A stretch of 64,000 bases of DNA, taken from the NCBI GenBank assembly GCA_001936135.1, contig CP012817.1, positions 3,844,001-3,908,000 on the forward strand, in the 5' to 3' direction. Both the position numbers and the translations under genes were made by a program. Each line of letters starts with the position of its first letter. Position 1 is the stretch's first letter. The notes beneath the pieces were generated by a model. That model had not been told where the DNA came from. It saw only the letters and a program-made list of their open reading frames with translations, and made no database searches. Positions 32,561 to 43,300 of this stretch are shown in pieces. This stretch comes from Saccharomycopsis fibuligera x Saccharomycopsis cf. fibuligera. Taxonomy: Eukaryota > Ascomycota > Saccharomycetes > Ascoideales > Saccharomycopsidaceae.

Positions 32561-34657
32561 TCACATCATCACATCCTCTTGCTTAATTATTCCCATTAAT
32601 TTCTTTACCTCAATGAACTGCTTTGGATTAGTTTTTTCTAACCGCACTAAAAGATCTTCTTCGCTGCGTCCTTGTAATAATGCACCATCTGCTGCTACTG
32701 CTGAACCCTCTCCTTCATGGTCAACATCCATCTTATTGTCTTCACCATCAACTTCCACATCATCCTCGTTAGCGTTTGATGCTTCAGCATGTATATCATT
32801 CTTTTCTGCTATTTTTTGCAATCTATTTTCTTCACCGTGCACCTCATCTTCGTCTTCTTCATTAACATCCTCATCCTCCTCTTCTTGGTTTACTTCATCA
32901 TCTTCATCATCTTCATCATCCTCACCTTCATCATCTTCGTCGTTATAGCCCTCATTGCTCTTGTCGACTACACCTTTCCCGCCATTTGGTGACACATGCG
33001 ATGGCGACATTGTCTCAATTATCCGTCTTATTCTTTCTCTGGAAATTGGCTTTTTTTTGTATAGCAATGGCAATTTGTATCGAACAATTGCTCGCACAGT
33101 GGTAAGTACTTCCGCATTGAACCAACCAAATTTTTCGTTTGGCTCCTTGTTGATGGCAATATCTTTGTTAAGTTCAAAAACTCTCAAAACATCGGGGTCC
33201 TTAATATCAATGATGAGGAAAAGCAACAGCCTAGGAAACTCATTACCATAGAATTCTGTTTGGCGGATTAATTCTTGAACTGGCGGCTCCTCAGGCTCTG
33301 AAGATTGAACTTGTGTTTGGCCTGGGCCCTGGCTTGGGCCCTGACTTTGACCTTCTTCTCTATCTTCATCGTCCGATTCAAAAGTTCTGGTGGCAAGCTC
33401 TCTACTCTTTACGCCAAGTAGCCGGAACGATTCACTTTGGTAAATGGAATATTTAGAAGCACTGCGTGGATCAACACCAAATGCAATATAACAGCTTCGC
33501 CACGGTCCATTTCTATATGAATATGCAACAAAGGCAATACAGTGTTTAAAAAAAGGTCTCAAGTTAGCTGGTAAATGTAACACAGCTTTCTTTCTTAGCC
33601 AGATTGGCTGCTGCTTGAAAAGTTCTTTTAATCTTTCAATAGTATCTAAGCTTCTCAAGGCTTGTCTGATATTCAAATTTCTGCACAAGTAATTGTATAT
33701 AGGAGGTGGGATTTTGGAGTAGTCTGCGGTTAGTTTTTTGCTATCATTGTCCAAAGATGGTGGTGAGAAAACTTCGTCTAAGTGGACTATTTGTCCCAAC
33801 AGCCATTCTGCTTCAATAGTACGAATTTCTTTCTTAATAATGTTAGCCCAACCATGCCATTCCCTAAACAATGTACGATCTGGTTCCGAAGGAACGGTTT
33901 CATCTTTCCAAGAAAGGATAAAAGTACGAAGCTTCCGGGCTCGTTTAGAAAGCGTAACTTGCTCTTTTCCTGTCGTTGGGTCTTTAGTGACCACAGCGTT
34001 ATCATTCTGTTTGAAATTATACGACGTTGAAACTTTTAACGAGGTAAACATTGGTGGAGGCGCCATATCGAATGGTGTGTCTTTGTAATTCAATTTGCCA
34101 TTTGGTGACCAAGGGTACTTTCCCACATCAACTTTGAGAGTTTTGATTTTTTCCAAATTACCTTGCATTATAGAGTCCTTAACTCGTTGTGCGTAGTTGG
34201 AGTTCTTGGTCAGATACTGATAATCTGTCATACCTCTAAAACGGTATGTACGGCTAATAATACCGACTGGCTCAGCCTTGAAAGCATTTGCACTAAGTGA
34301 CTTCACACTCTCATCACTATTTGTCTTGACAGCCTCATCGTGTTCATTTTTAACTGCTTCCAAATATGCTTGAAGGTCGCCATGGAACTGTTCCCGGAAA
34401 TTTCTCTTTGGCACGCTAATTTTCACCAATAAGTTATCAGTATGAACTGGCTTTCCTTCAATTGGGTGCTGGAATGGGTCATTGGGACGAAGCCGTAGCT
34501 CTAGAGGCTCACTGCTGCTGTTGATGCTTTCCATAATTTTGTCCTTTCCTCCAGTCATATTGAGAACTTTTTCCACATTCTTTACATTGAGCGGGTACTC
34601 AATCGAAGTTAATCGGGGAAGATCCAACGAGTGTGGCTTAATTTCGTTTTTTGACAT
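32561..34657 (-). CDS. TFC1: TFIIIC subunit tau95 (Tfc1)
   Basis: Subunit of RNA polymerase III initiation factor TFIIIC that contacts the A-box of tRNA genes in the nucleus. 698 residues. The N-terminal block LPRLTSIEYPLNVKNVEK is the dimerisation region of the Tfc1/GTF3C5 family. The middle holds ISRTYRFRGMTDYQY and DTPFDMAPPPMFT. The C-terminal DNA-binding region includes IWLRKKAVLHLP, FVAYSYRNGPWRSCYIAFGVDPR and YKLPLLYKKKPISRERI. A very acidic stretch near 575-620 (Asp/Glu runs) is typical of the family. It shares a 342-base promoter region with MRPL36, which runs the other way. Confidence 0.95.
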   Translation of the reverse strand: MSKNEIKPHSLDLPRLTSIEYPLNVKNVEKVLNMTGGKDKIMESINSSSEPLELRLRPNDPFQHPIEGKPVHTDNLLVKISVPKRNFREQFHGDLQAYLEAVKNEHDEAVKTNSDESVKSLSANAFKAEPVGIISRTYRFRGMTDYQYLTKNSNYAQRVKDSIMQGNLEKIKTLKVDVGKYPWSPNGKLNYKDTPFDMAPPPMFTSLKVSTSYNFKQNDNAVVTKDPTTGKEQVTLSKRARKLRTFILSWKDETVPSEPDRTLFREWHGWANIIKKEIRTIEAEWLLGQIVHLDEVFSPPSLDNDSKKLTADYSKIPPPIYNYLCRNLNIRQALRSLDTIERLKELFKQQPIWLRKKAVLHLPANLRPFFKHCIAFVAYSYRNGPWRSCYIAFGVDPRSASKYSIYQSESFRLLGVKSRELATRTFESDDEDREEGQSQGPSQGPGQTQVQSSEPEEPPVQELIRQTEFYGNEFPRLLLFLIIDIKDPDVLRVFELNKDIAINKEPNEKFGWFNAEVLTTVRAIVRYKLPLLYKKKPISRERIRRIIETMSPSHVSPNGGKGVVDKSNEGYNDEDDEGEDDEDDEDDEVNQEEEDEDVNEEDEDEVHGEENRLQKIAEKNDIHAEASNANEDDVEVDGEDNKMDVDHEGEGSAVAADGALLQGRSEEDLLVRLEKTNPKQFIEVKKLMGIIKQEDVMM

Positions 34658-34999
34658 ACTTTTTTTTTGCTATTGATTCAATTGTCTTGTCTTGTCTTGT
34701 TCTTTTATATATTATCAATAGCAATGATTGGAATATTTTGTAAATACTCAAATGTTGGATAGTAAACAGAAGGCGCAGAACATTAAATTTCCCTCATTAT
34801 ACCAAATGGTTGGGTGTATATCACGCGTTTATCATGTGGATATGCTATATTCTGATTTTCATTTTTTTTTTTTATGATTGGGAAATTTTTAATCGAAGTC
34901 AAATCACAATCAAAGGAAACAGTACGCAGCAGATAAATAGAAGACGTTAGCAGATTATATTCAGTTCAAAGTGGAACAAAATAACTTTCACTTGTCACT
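34658..34999. promoter_or_regulatory. Divergent promoter region TFC1 / MRPL36
   Basis: 342 bases between two outward-facing ATGs, AT-rich. CTTGTCTTGTCTTGTTCTT repeats lie next to TFC1 and a T10 tract is at 34865. No gene. Confidence 0.6.
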
Positions 35000-35629
35000 A
35001 TGATCAGATCAGTTGCTTGCGCCAAAACTCAATCAAAGAGCTTTGTTAGAAGCTATTTGACTAGCTCCCCATCAATATCTTCCGGTGATGTTCAACTAGA
35101 AAGCAGACCAAAAAAGAAGATCGCCGTGGGTAAAGCCAGACCAGCTATCTATCATAAATTCGACACTCTAGTAGAACTTAGTGACGGTTCCGTTATAGTA
35201 CGAAGATCCCAGTTTCCAAAAGCTGAAATGAGAATGATTAATGATCAAAGAAACAGCCCATTGTGGAACCCTTCAAGATCGGACTTGTCGCAAGTTAACG
35301 AGAGGGCTGCTGGCAGACTCAGTAAATTCAAACAAAAATACTCTTTATTCAGCGATTTGGATCAAAGTTCTGCTGAAACCGCAAACAAAGCGACCGTTGC
35401 TGAAGCTGAAGTTGCTACTCATGTTGCAAAAGAACAAAATGACAAAGAAGTGGCTACTAAGGAAAAGATCGAAAAACAGCAGGCTGCTAACAAGTCGCAA
35501 AAGAAGACTGTAGAAGAGGATGAAGAAGAAGAATTTGGGTTAGATGACTACCTTGCATTGGTTGGCGAGAATGTTAAAGAAGTTCAATCTGGTGGTAAAT
35601 TGGCTGTCAAGAAGAAGTCAAAAAAATAA
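35000..35629 (+). CDS. MRPL36: Mitochondrial ribosomal protein bL31m
   Basis: Component of the mitochondrial large ribosomal subunit. 209 residues. The N-terminus ([19 protein letters not shown]) is basic and Ser-rich as a mitochondrial presequence. The bL31 core follows: [32 protein letters not shown] and LWNPSR. The C-terminal ~90 residues are charged and helix-forming (Glu/Lys/Ala-rich, ending in basic residues). This extension is common in fungal bL31m and is lacking in bacterial L31. The zinc-binding cysteines of some bacterial L31 proteins are absent. Confidence 0.92.
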   Translation: MIRSVACAKTQSKSFVRSYLTSSPSISSGDVQLESRPKKKIAVGKARPAIYHKFDTLVELSDGSVIVRRSQFPKAEMRMINDQRNSPLWNPSRSDLSQVNERAAGRLSKFKQKYSLFSDLDQSSAETANKATVAEAEVATHVAKEQNDKEVATKEKIEKQQAANKSQKKTVEEDEEEEFGLDDYLALVGENVKEVQSGGKLAVKKKSKK

Positions 35630-36672
35630 GATAGTAAATTAGTAACTTAGACGATAAGCTGTAAATATATTTTGTTGTTTTTCTTTCACGTATAAACTGA
35701 GATTTCTGGGATCACTGTAGAGGGTTGGTTGTATTTGTATACTTTTGTTCACCAGCAATGGTGAGTCCCAATCTTAATGTCATAGGAGGTTCCATAAAGG
35801 CAAATACGTCATAGGTGAGTATTAATGAAAAAAAGAATACTTAATACAGATTTATAGCACTTTATGACGCATTTAAACCTACATTTTTTGACTTATAAAC
35901 AGTGAAAAACGGTAATATCTAACCGTCAATCCATCTTACGAATATATACTTCAACAGAAAGAGATAAAAACATCCATTGCTGAATTTAGTGCAAAACATC
36001 ACTGTTAGGTCTTTCCCTCAACATGGAAACCGGTAGTGCTTGTTTCTTGGTCCAATGACCTGGGGTATCGCACCCCTGAAAGGAAATTGCGGTCTTTTTA
36101 CTACATTTTGTGAACTTTTTTACCCTATCCTTCATCATTATGTATTTATTACTGCTATATATAACAACCTTATTCAGGATTTTCTTATTGAACTTGGAAA
36201 CGGATGATCTTAAAATGGCTCTGTAAAGTCCAAAATGGCGTGAATTACAATTTGACTGCGGCTGCATGCTGGAATGAAATTTTTTTTTCTTCCTTCAATA
36301 CTTTTTTATACAACGATCGGTGCATAAAAACTACAATTAAGACTTGTTCAAAGGAGTGAATATATTAGTTGTGGAGCCTATAGCAAACCAGATGAAACGA
36401 AAAAATAAAACCGCAAAGCAGAGAATATATATTTAATAAAAAAGTTGTTCCTCAACAGGCCTATACCATGGCTCAATAGAAAAAAATAGTATGACTTATA
36501 CATGAGAAATGGAAAAGAAACAAAATTAGTAATTAATGTAGAATGGAAGAAAAGAAAAATTTTTGAAAGATCAAGCAACTCTTCTGGGACACCGAAACGT
36601 TGAAATAACAGCAATGAGACCGACACCTTCAAACGCCAATAAACTTAGCAACACTGGCTGCAGCAGATACAC
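35630..36672. other. Intergenic with one doubtful small ORF
   Basis: About 1 kb between MRPL36 and a small secreted-protein gene. Apart from the 93-codon frame listed separately (35986-36267), I see nothing supportable. Confidence 0.5.
35986..36267 (-). CDS. Doubtful 93-residue ORF with an LYR-type motif
   Basis: ATG-started frame. Its N-terminus HFGLYRAILRS resembles the LYR signature of small mitochondrial assembly factors, followed by basic residues (SKFNKKILNK). The rest (IYSSNKYIMMKDRVKKFTK...) does not match any LYR family I know and lacks the usual helical pattern. It could be a degraded or frameshifted LYR gene, a lineage-specific protein, or chance. Confidence 0.25.
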   Translation of the reverse strand: MQPQSNCNSRHFGLYRAILRSSVSKFNKKILNKVVIYSSNKYIMMKDRVKKFTKCSKKTAISFQGCDTPGHWTKKQALPVSMLRERPNSDVLH

Positions 36673-36897
36673 TTAGTAGATTGGGGTCAATTTGATAGCA
36701 CGCTTGGTGTTAGTGGAGTTGGTTGTGTTAGTGAAGTTGCATGGTGGCTTAATGATGGTGATGTTGGTCTTGTTGTGGTGTGGTTTTGGAGCTGGGAGAG
36801 TCTCGTTTTTGTAGTGTGGCCATGGCCAGCCAGAGATAGCCATACCGGAGACAGTCAAAGCAACGTTCAAGATAGCGATAGCAGATTGGAATTGCAT
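36673..36897 (-). CDS. Small secreted peptide precursor, Asn/Thr-rich, with C-terminal Lys-Arg site
   Basis: 74 residues. Signal peptide MQFQSAIAILNVALTVSGMA, then an aromatic stretch (WPWPHY) and several N-glycosylation sequons (NET, NKT, NIT, NFT, NTT, NST). A Lys-Arg site near the end leaves the octapeptide AIKLTPIY. One Cys is present and there is no GPI tail. The architecture (MQF-type signal, sequons, one Kex2-type site, under 160 residues) is like the gene at 14841 but there is no clear sequence homology. A TATA-like box lies about 135 bases upstream. Function is unknown. Confidence 0.6.
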   Translation of the reverse strand: MQFQSAIAILNVALTVSGMAISGWPWPHYKNETLPAPKPHHNKTNITIIKPPCNFTNTTNSTNTKRAIKLTPIY

Positions 36898-37029
36898 TTT
36901 TAAAGAAGGTGTTACTAAGTTTTGAAATTCAATAAAGTAGCGAGTAGCTGAATATTATTTGTTGAGGATACAAAAAAAAGGGAAGAGAAAAGTAAATTTC
37001 AACCAGTATTTTTTCTCAGGAATATCAGA

Positions 37030-37037
37030 TATTTATA
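37030..37037 (-). promoter_or_regulatory. TATA-like box of the small secreted-peptide gene
   Basis: On the minus strand TATAAATA, about 135 bases before the ATG at 36897. Confidence 0.45.
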
Positions 37038-38399
37038 TGAATTTTTCTGATTTAAAATACAACCAATATTTTATCTTTCACATAGTAGAAATCAAAACAA
37101 GCAGGAAAAATGTATCATGAATATTGTACGCAATGTACAAAAAAAGGTTTTTACAAAAACTTTCAAAAATTCGAAGAAAAAAGTTTAAATGATGGTACAT
37201 TATTGCAGAAAGCTCCTTTCTGGGACTTCCGAGGTGGTTATGACAAAGTTTTTAGGATATTAACTTTGGTTTTTTGACAGGGTGAAATTCTTGGTATATC
37301 ACAACTGAAGTGTCAAAAATTTAGCGAGAAATTAAGTTTTGAGTTTTTTAGAAAAGCACACATGCGTGCGTAATCTCCTCTATACATAAAAATACATGAG
37401 GCCTATGATCTCCGAAGAATAAAAAGAAAAAATACATTTTAAACATATAAGCTTTTGAAAAGCCGCTATTAGTATACACTCAGTTTTCTAGACCTTGGCT
37501 TTTTACGAAAAAAAATTTTTTTTTTTTTTCACTCAAAGTTTTTTAATAAACTCCGTTTTATCTATCCTACAGTAAAATAAACTTATCTACAGCCCTTTTC
37601 ATTCAATTTGCTTGCAAAAGGGGTAGAGATAATTGCTTTAATGTGTTTTAAGCAATAAAGTTAATTTTGGATTGTCGAGAACTACAACTATTGTTTGCAA
37701 TAACCTAGGACACCGAATTTTCATAGTTCCAAAAAAAGGAACTGGATTGACTTCAAATATTTTAGAATTACTGTCTGAGTAATAACCATAATGCAACAGA
37801 TTCTTCTTTTGTAAATAAAGCAGTATTTTCTTAGCAGAATGTTCAAATTATACAACAAATTGTCAAAGTTGCTTTGATACCTGTTTCCCAAGGCCTACAT
37901 CGTATTGTTGTTTTTGATATGACATCCTTAGGTTAGGCAAATTCTAACTGAATTTTCCTTTTTTTATTGAAAACAAGAGAGTTTTTTTTACAACTAACAT
38001 ATGAAACCTGGTGAATTTGTCTTTTGGACACAATCTTACTGTGTCAAAAAATCTCTTGATAGCAATCCTATTTTAAATCAAATTTTAGAAAGACAGGTTG
38101 CAGGTATATATTTTGATTGCATATTTCAAAATACGATAGCAAAATAAAAAAAAGTATTGAAAAATATTAACTTTCTTAAATGCTTCCTTATAAGACAGCC
38201 CTTTTTTCTTTTCTTTTTCTTTTATTTCCTTTTTACTTTCTTCATATAAGAAGAGTGCAAAATTATAAAAATAACAAACTCAATTAACAATAAAAGTTAT
38301 AGACTTTCATATAAGGCATTCTCAAAAGGCAATGATTCAAATATAGTTATTTTAAATTCCTCTCCAGGGGAAAAAGTCCACTATTGATTTATTTTTATT

Positions 38400-38401
<2 letters not shown>

Positions 38402-38433
<32 letters not shown>
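38402..38433. repeat. Poly(dT) tract, 32 bases
   Basis: Uninterrupted T run about 1.9 kb upstream of MSB2. Confidence 0.9.
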
Positions 38434-40089
38434 CATAGCAATTATGCTTTAGAATAGTAAGGTTGTTTCTTCGGGTGTTTTTTCTAAAATAGGTTATTAA
38501 TAATAGAAAATATAGCAATTTGTGAAGCCGAATTGAACACCCATTGTATGCCATGGTAAAATCTAATCTGCGGAATAGCTATTAACTTGCCGATACTGTT
38601 GCCTCGTAGGGGTTGTTGAAGGAAAAACTACACTGAAAATGTGTCTGTAATGAATCCAGCTACTACTATATGTGCAGAAATAAAATATGTTGACGCACCA
38701 TGGACGACAATTTTCCAGCAACGTAGCAGCAGTGCAGTGCAATAAAGGACCAGACCTCTAGGTCCAGTGATTACATGAACACTGGTTGGCAATGAAGGCG
38801 TGAAAAACTGTGTAACTGTAGTTGCAAGTATTGGTTATATTAAGCACACTTAGGCATGCCAATGCCAAAGTCTTGGAAATAATAGGGTTTGCAAATACAA
38901 CATCAAACAGCGTTTGCAAAAAAGCTTAATGACAGCTATTATTCTCGTGCTTCAAACAAAGAGCAAAAAAAAAAAAAGCGCATCGAGAATATGAGAATTT
39001 TACATCTCGGGGTGACTTATCAATTGCTTTGGGCGATATACATGTGCTGTGGTTATTGTTTCAAGTTTTATTAGGCTGTCTGCACTAGATGAACTAGCTG
39101 CGCTTTTACATAGGACGCTAAACCCGCAAGTAGCCTAAAACAGCTCGTCTTTCGTGACAAATTGGGAAATGTGCAGAAAGCGAATGCCGGACGCATCCGG
39201 TTTAGGAAACTGCGCTGGCCATCGAGATACTATTTACGATGGCTGATTACAGTCTTCTATAGCAAAGCGAACTGGATAACATGGCAAATGTCAACTTCAA
39301 AGTTTACCGTGGTGTCAACATATCATATAATCTCCCTTTCGTGCTGGTATTCTCGAACACACATCGAATTACTAAAAAAAAGTCTTAGAAGTGTATCAAT
39401 CCGATATTGTTTGTTCGATTGCCTAATAATTGACTAATGAAAGAACACTGACTATTGTAGTTAAACTCGTTTTGCAAAAAACGTACGGTGTGTAAATAGC
39501 TAAGTTGCATCGAGTTAGGTTATTGCATGTTACAATAAGTGCTACTATAATATTACTTCGACTGGCACTACCGTGGCTTGGAAAGCTACTACTGAGAAAT
39601 TAAAACGACGCTGCTCTAGTGCACCATATAAAACATGGACACTTGTCGGGTACGACTACTTCCATGGAAATTTTATATGAATATTATATTTCCGCAAATG
39701 TCTATAGACAGCTCAAAATTAACGCGAAATACCATTTTACTGAGTCGAGCCATGGCTTATCTATTTGCAAACATTGTATCACATCTCCGTGAAATGCACT
39801 CTTTTCTCAGTGGCTCATACATTAGTGTGTCGTCTGACTTTGATGAATTGGCTGCGACTGTATGACAAAACTTTCTCACCAACTAATTTTCGACAAACAC
39901 CCAATTTTCCCTAATCCAAATTAATCTTTTAGCCCATCACAAATTTAGACATGCATTATGTTAGACCGTTTTTAGGGCAGTCGAGTTTTTAGTGCTCACA
40001 CTGCGACTATCGCTGGTGCTTTAGACCTCATCCGTCTTGCAACTCTTTCCTCATTGTTTTATGTTAACTTCTGCTTCTCTCTAGGGTTT

Positions 40090-40097
40090 TATATAAG
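40090..40097 (+). promoter_or_regulatory. TATA box of MSB2
   Basis: TATATAAG about 230-250 bases before the candidate ATGs at 40326 and 40338. Confidence 0.5.
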
Positions 40098-40325
40098 TAC
40101 AATATGCCCTGTAACAATGATGAATGTCCATTTTTCTTTGATCCATATTGTTTTCATTTTATATTTTACCCTTTGAAAAGTGCCCAAGTGCACACTCTCT
40201 TTACATTTTCCCAAAATCACTAACATTAAGCATAATCCACCATTAATACCGGATTTGTCCTTTGAACTCATTCACACACACAAAAACACCTTACTACCCA
40301 TGTTAGGAATTGAAAGCTGAAACAT

Positions 40326-43300
40326 ATGCTCATTACTATGAATTTAAAGTTTATTTCTTCCGTACTATTGTGCGTTTCTGTGACTATTGCAGAGAACTCA
40401 ACGCTGATTGCTTCTGCATCTGCTTCCACTTCATTTTCAGAAGAAACAACTACCCTAAGCAGCAAAATTAGTAATTCAAACCCCACCAATTCTGAAGCAG
40501 TTATATCATCTTCTTCTGCTTCCTCCTCCCTTGTTGAGATTTTTTCTTCAACATTAGTTTCCACTGGCTTCAAAATAGCAACATCAACATCAGAAACATT
40601 AACATCGTCATTGTCATCACCAACAACCTCTATTTTTTCATCCTCATCTTCCATTATACCTTCATCTCTGGAAGCAGGCCCAAAAACATCACTGATACAC
40701 ACCACTACCAGCGAATCCAATTCTGACAGTACTAATATTGGGGAAAGCACATCAACACTAGAGTCCACGTCAACAGATGAACAGTCAACAGTTCTAGCTT
40801 CTTCTACTTCAATTATTAATATTTCTTCCAATACTTTTGTCACAGCCGGTGAGTCTACGACTTCTTCAACCATAGGTTCAGTTTACTATGCATCATCTAG
40901 TGTTAGCAGTTCGTCGGATCAGCAAACGCCAGACTCAAAAACTTTGGCAGTGTCTGATTTGGGCTTTACAACGACAGCGTCAGCAGCTGATTCTTTTGCA
41001 GTTAGTATCTTCATTTCTTTTAGATCAACAACTGATCTGACAAAAACAACAGATACGGTTTCATACTCCGAATCTTCCCAAGTAACTTCTGATTCCTCAT
41101 CCATGCCATCATCCGTGAGTATAATTGGATCCGAAACTTATTCAGAAGAAACATATGATCCATCCACTTACATAACCACTGATTCTTCATTACCATCTTC
41201 AACATCAGATCTTTCTTGGTGGTCGTCATCTTCCTCGACTGATCTCCTCTCTACTACCACCAACCAATGGTGGTCTCCAACCTTATCCACCGGTTCTTCT
41301 TCTTCTTCTTCTTCTTCTTCTTCTTCTTCTTCTTCTTCTTCTTCTTCTTCTTCTTCTTCTTCTTCTGGTAATTGGTGGAATAACATTTGGGATCATCATA
41401 CGGATTCTAGTACCGCAGAAACAACCACCACCAATACTTTTCCAACAGAACCCTCTGCGAGTGATGTACTCAGTAGTGCCAGCTGGACTTCTGATTTTGC
41501 ACAGTCAACAACTGAGCCTACACCTACTACCACAAATAAAGAACCAAACTTCTGGAGTACTATTGCATCTCAAGCTAGTTCTTTTTTCAACGCTATTACT
41601 GCTGATCATGATTCAACAAGTAGTGCCTTGGAGACAGCCCTGAGTCTGAGAAACATTTGGGATCGATATACCACATCAACAACGAGTAATCATTTTAACT
41701 CATGGAAGACAAGTTCTTGGGAAGTGCCAACCTCAGAAGCTTCATTGACAAACAATAATGATTTCAATTTTGGTCACCAAGGTACTACTAGTTCAAAAGC
41801 TGCTGATAACAGTAATGTATGGACAAAGGCTACTTCTGAAGCTGAGAATAATTGGCAAACCACCACTTGGAAACCAGAAACCACTTCTAAGCTGACAAAC
41901 CTTTGGGAAGATAATTTGTCATCATCAACATTTTTTAATGGATTTCGTAACGCCATCACTAGCTCTAAATGGGCTCCTGGTGCTGCTGTTACTTCTGACA
42001 AACTGGCTGATACTACAACTATCGCACCTTCAGCTGCTGCAATAACTGGATCTTATGCTGACCATGAAAGTAGTAACACATTTCACTCCAAAGCTGCTTC
42101 AACAACTGTTGCTTCTAGTATTGAAGCAATTGAAGTATCTAATGCAGCACTAATATCAAGTACTTTTGCAACCTCTGTCTTGAGTTTAAGCACGGAAAAT
42201 GAAAATCGTGCTACTAGCGCCCCTTCCATATCTTTCACTAACGAAGATACTTCTAACGAGCACAATTCTACTCCAGAAACATCTGAATTCAAGGCATCAG
42301 CTTTGATTACAGATGAAGCAACCTCTTTTGCTCATGCTTCAGTTGAATCGAGTGCTTCTGTTACTAATTTTCCAACCTTTGTTAATTCTGATACCTCTGA
42401 AGGAAAGACTTTTGCTGCTGTTGCATCTCCTTATATCTCTAGTTCTACCACTATCAGCAAGGTTCCAAGTTCGGTTGTGTTATACTCAGAAAGTGCTGGC
42501 TCATTTGTACCAACCACAATACCATATTCTTCTCTTGAAGAAGTGGCTAAATCGTGGTCTTCCGCTGCAGCAGCTGAAGCTAGTTCTAAGAGTAAAGAGC
42601 TTAATAATATTGGCTCTGCTGATGGTTCTGCTTCTGTCACCACCAGCAGCAACTGGGTTCCCTCTTTGATCGAAACCGCGACACCACTGTCAGTTGGTGG
42701 TGCTTCCAAGACAGGTGTTCCTGTTATCTCTTCTTCTTCTTCTTCTTCTTCAACAACAACCACAGCAACAACAAAGAATGGCGCGGATGTTTCCGCTAGC
42801 GCTGCTTCTGCTTCTTCAACCAGTTCTTCCTCTTCTTCAGCAGGCGCTTTTGCTTCTCATGAAGCTCAGTTGCCAAACGCTATCACACCAGCAACTCAGC
42901 CAAACATGGTTAGTAACAATTATACTTTAATCACTGTTGGATTTAAATCAGGGCTCAACTATCCATTTGTCGTTTCGCATTCATTGGCCTCTGCTCAAAT
43001 ATTCCAATACTTGCCTCTGACCCTTACTTACCCATTCCAAAGTGATAATAGCGTGGCTGTTAAGCAACTTGTTCCATTCCAGTCATCATCATTGGACTAT
43101 ATAGTCACAGTGGCTGAAGTGTATTTCCCAAAGAAATGGGTGGAATCATTGAATGAGTCATTGCAAACCAGTTACTCATCTTTCTATTTCAATATCAATC
43201 CTACGGAGAACTCTATTGCACAACTTGTTGACATCAATATACCATTAGTTGGGTTGGATTCAGGTAGTTCGGGATTTTCTGGCTCTAGTGGCAGCATTTC

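Larger units (their letters stand above)
36898..40325. other. 3.4 kb gene-free region upstream of MSB2
   Basis: Divergent upstream region of the small secreted-peptide gene and the mucin gene. It is AT-rich with T32 at 38402-38433 and many A/T tracts. Short frames at 38889, 39162 and 39635 show no features. Such length fits a heavily regulated surface-protein promoter. Confidence 0.55.
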
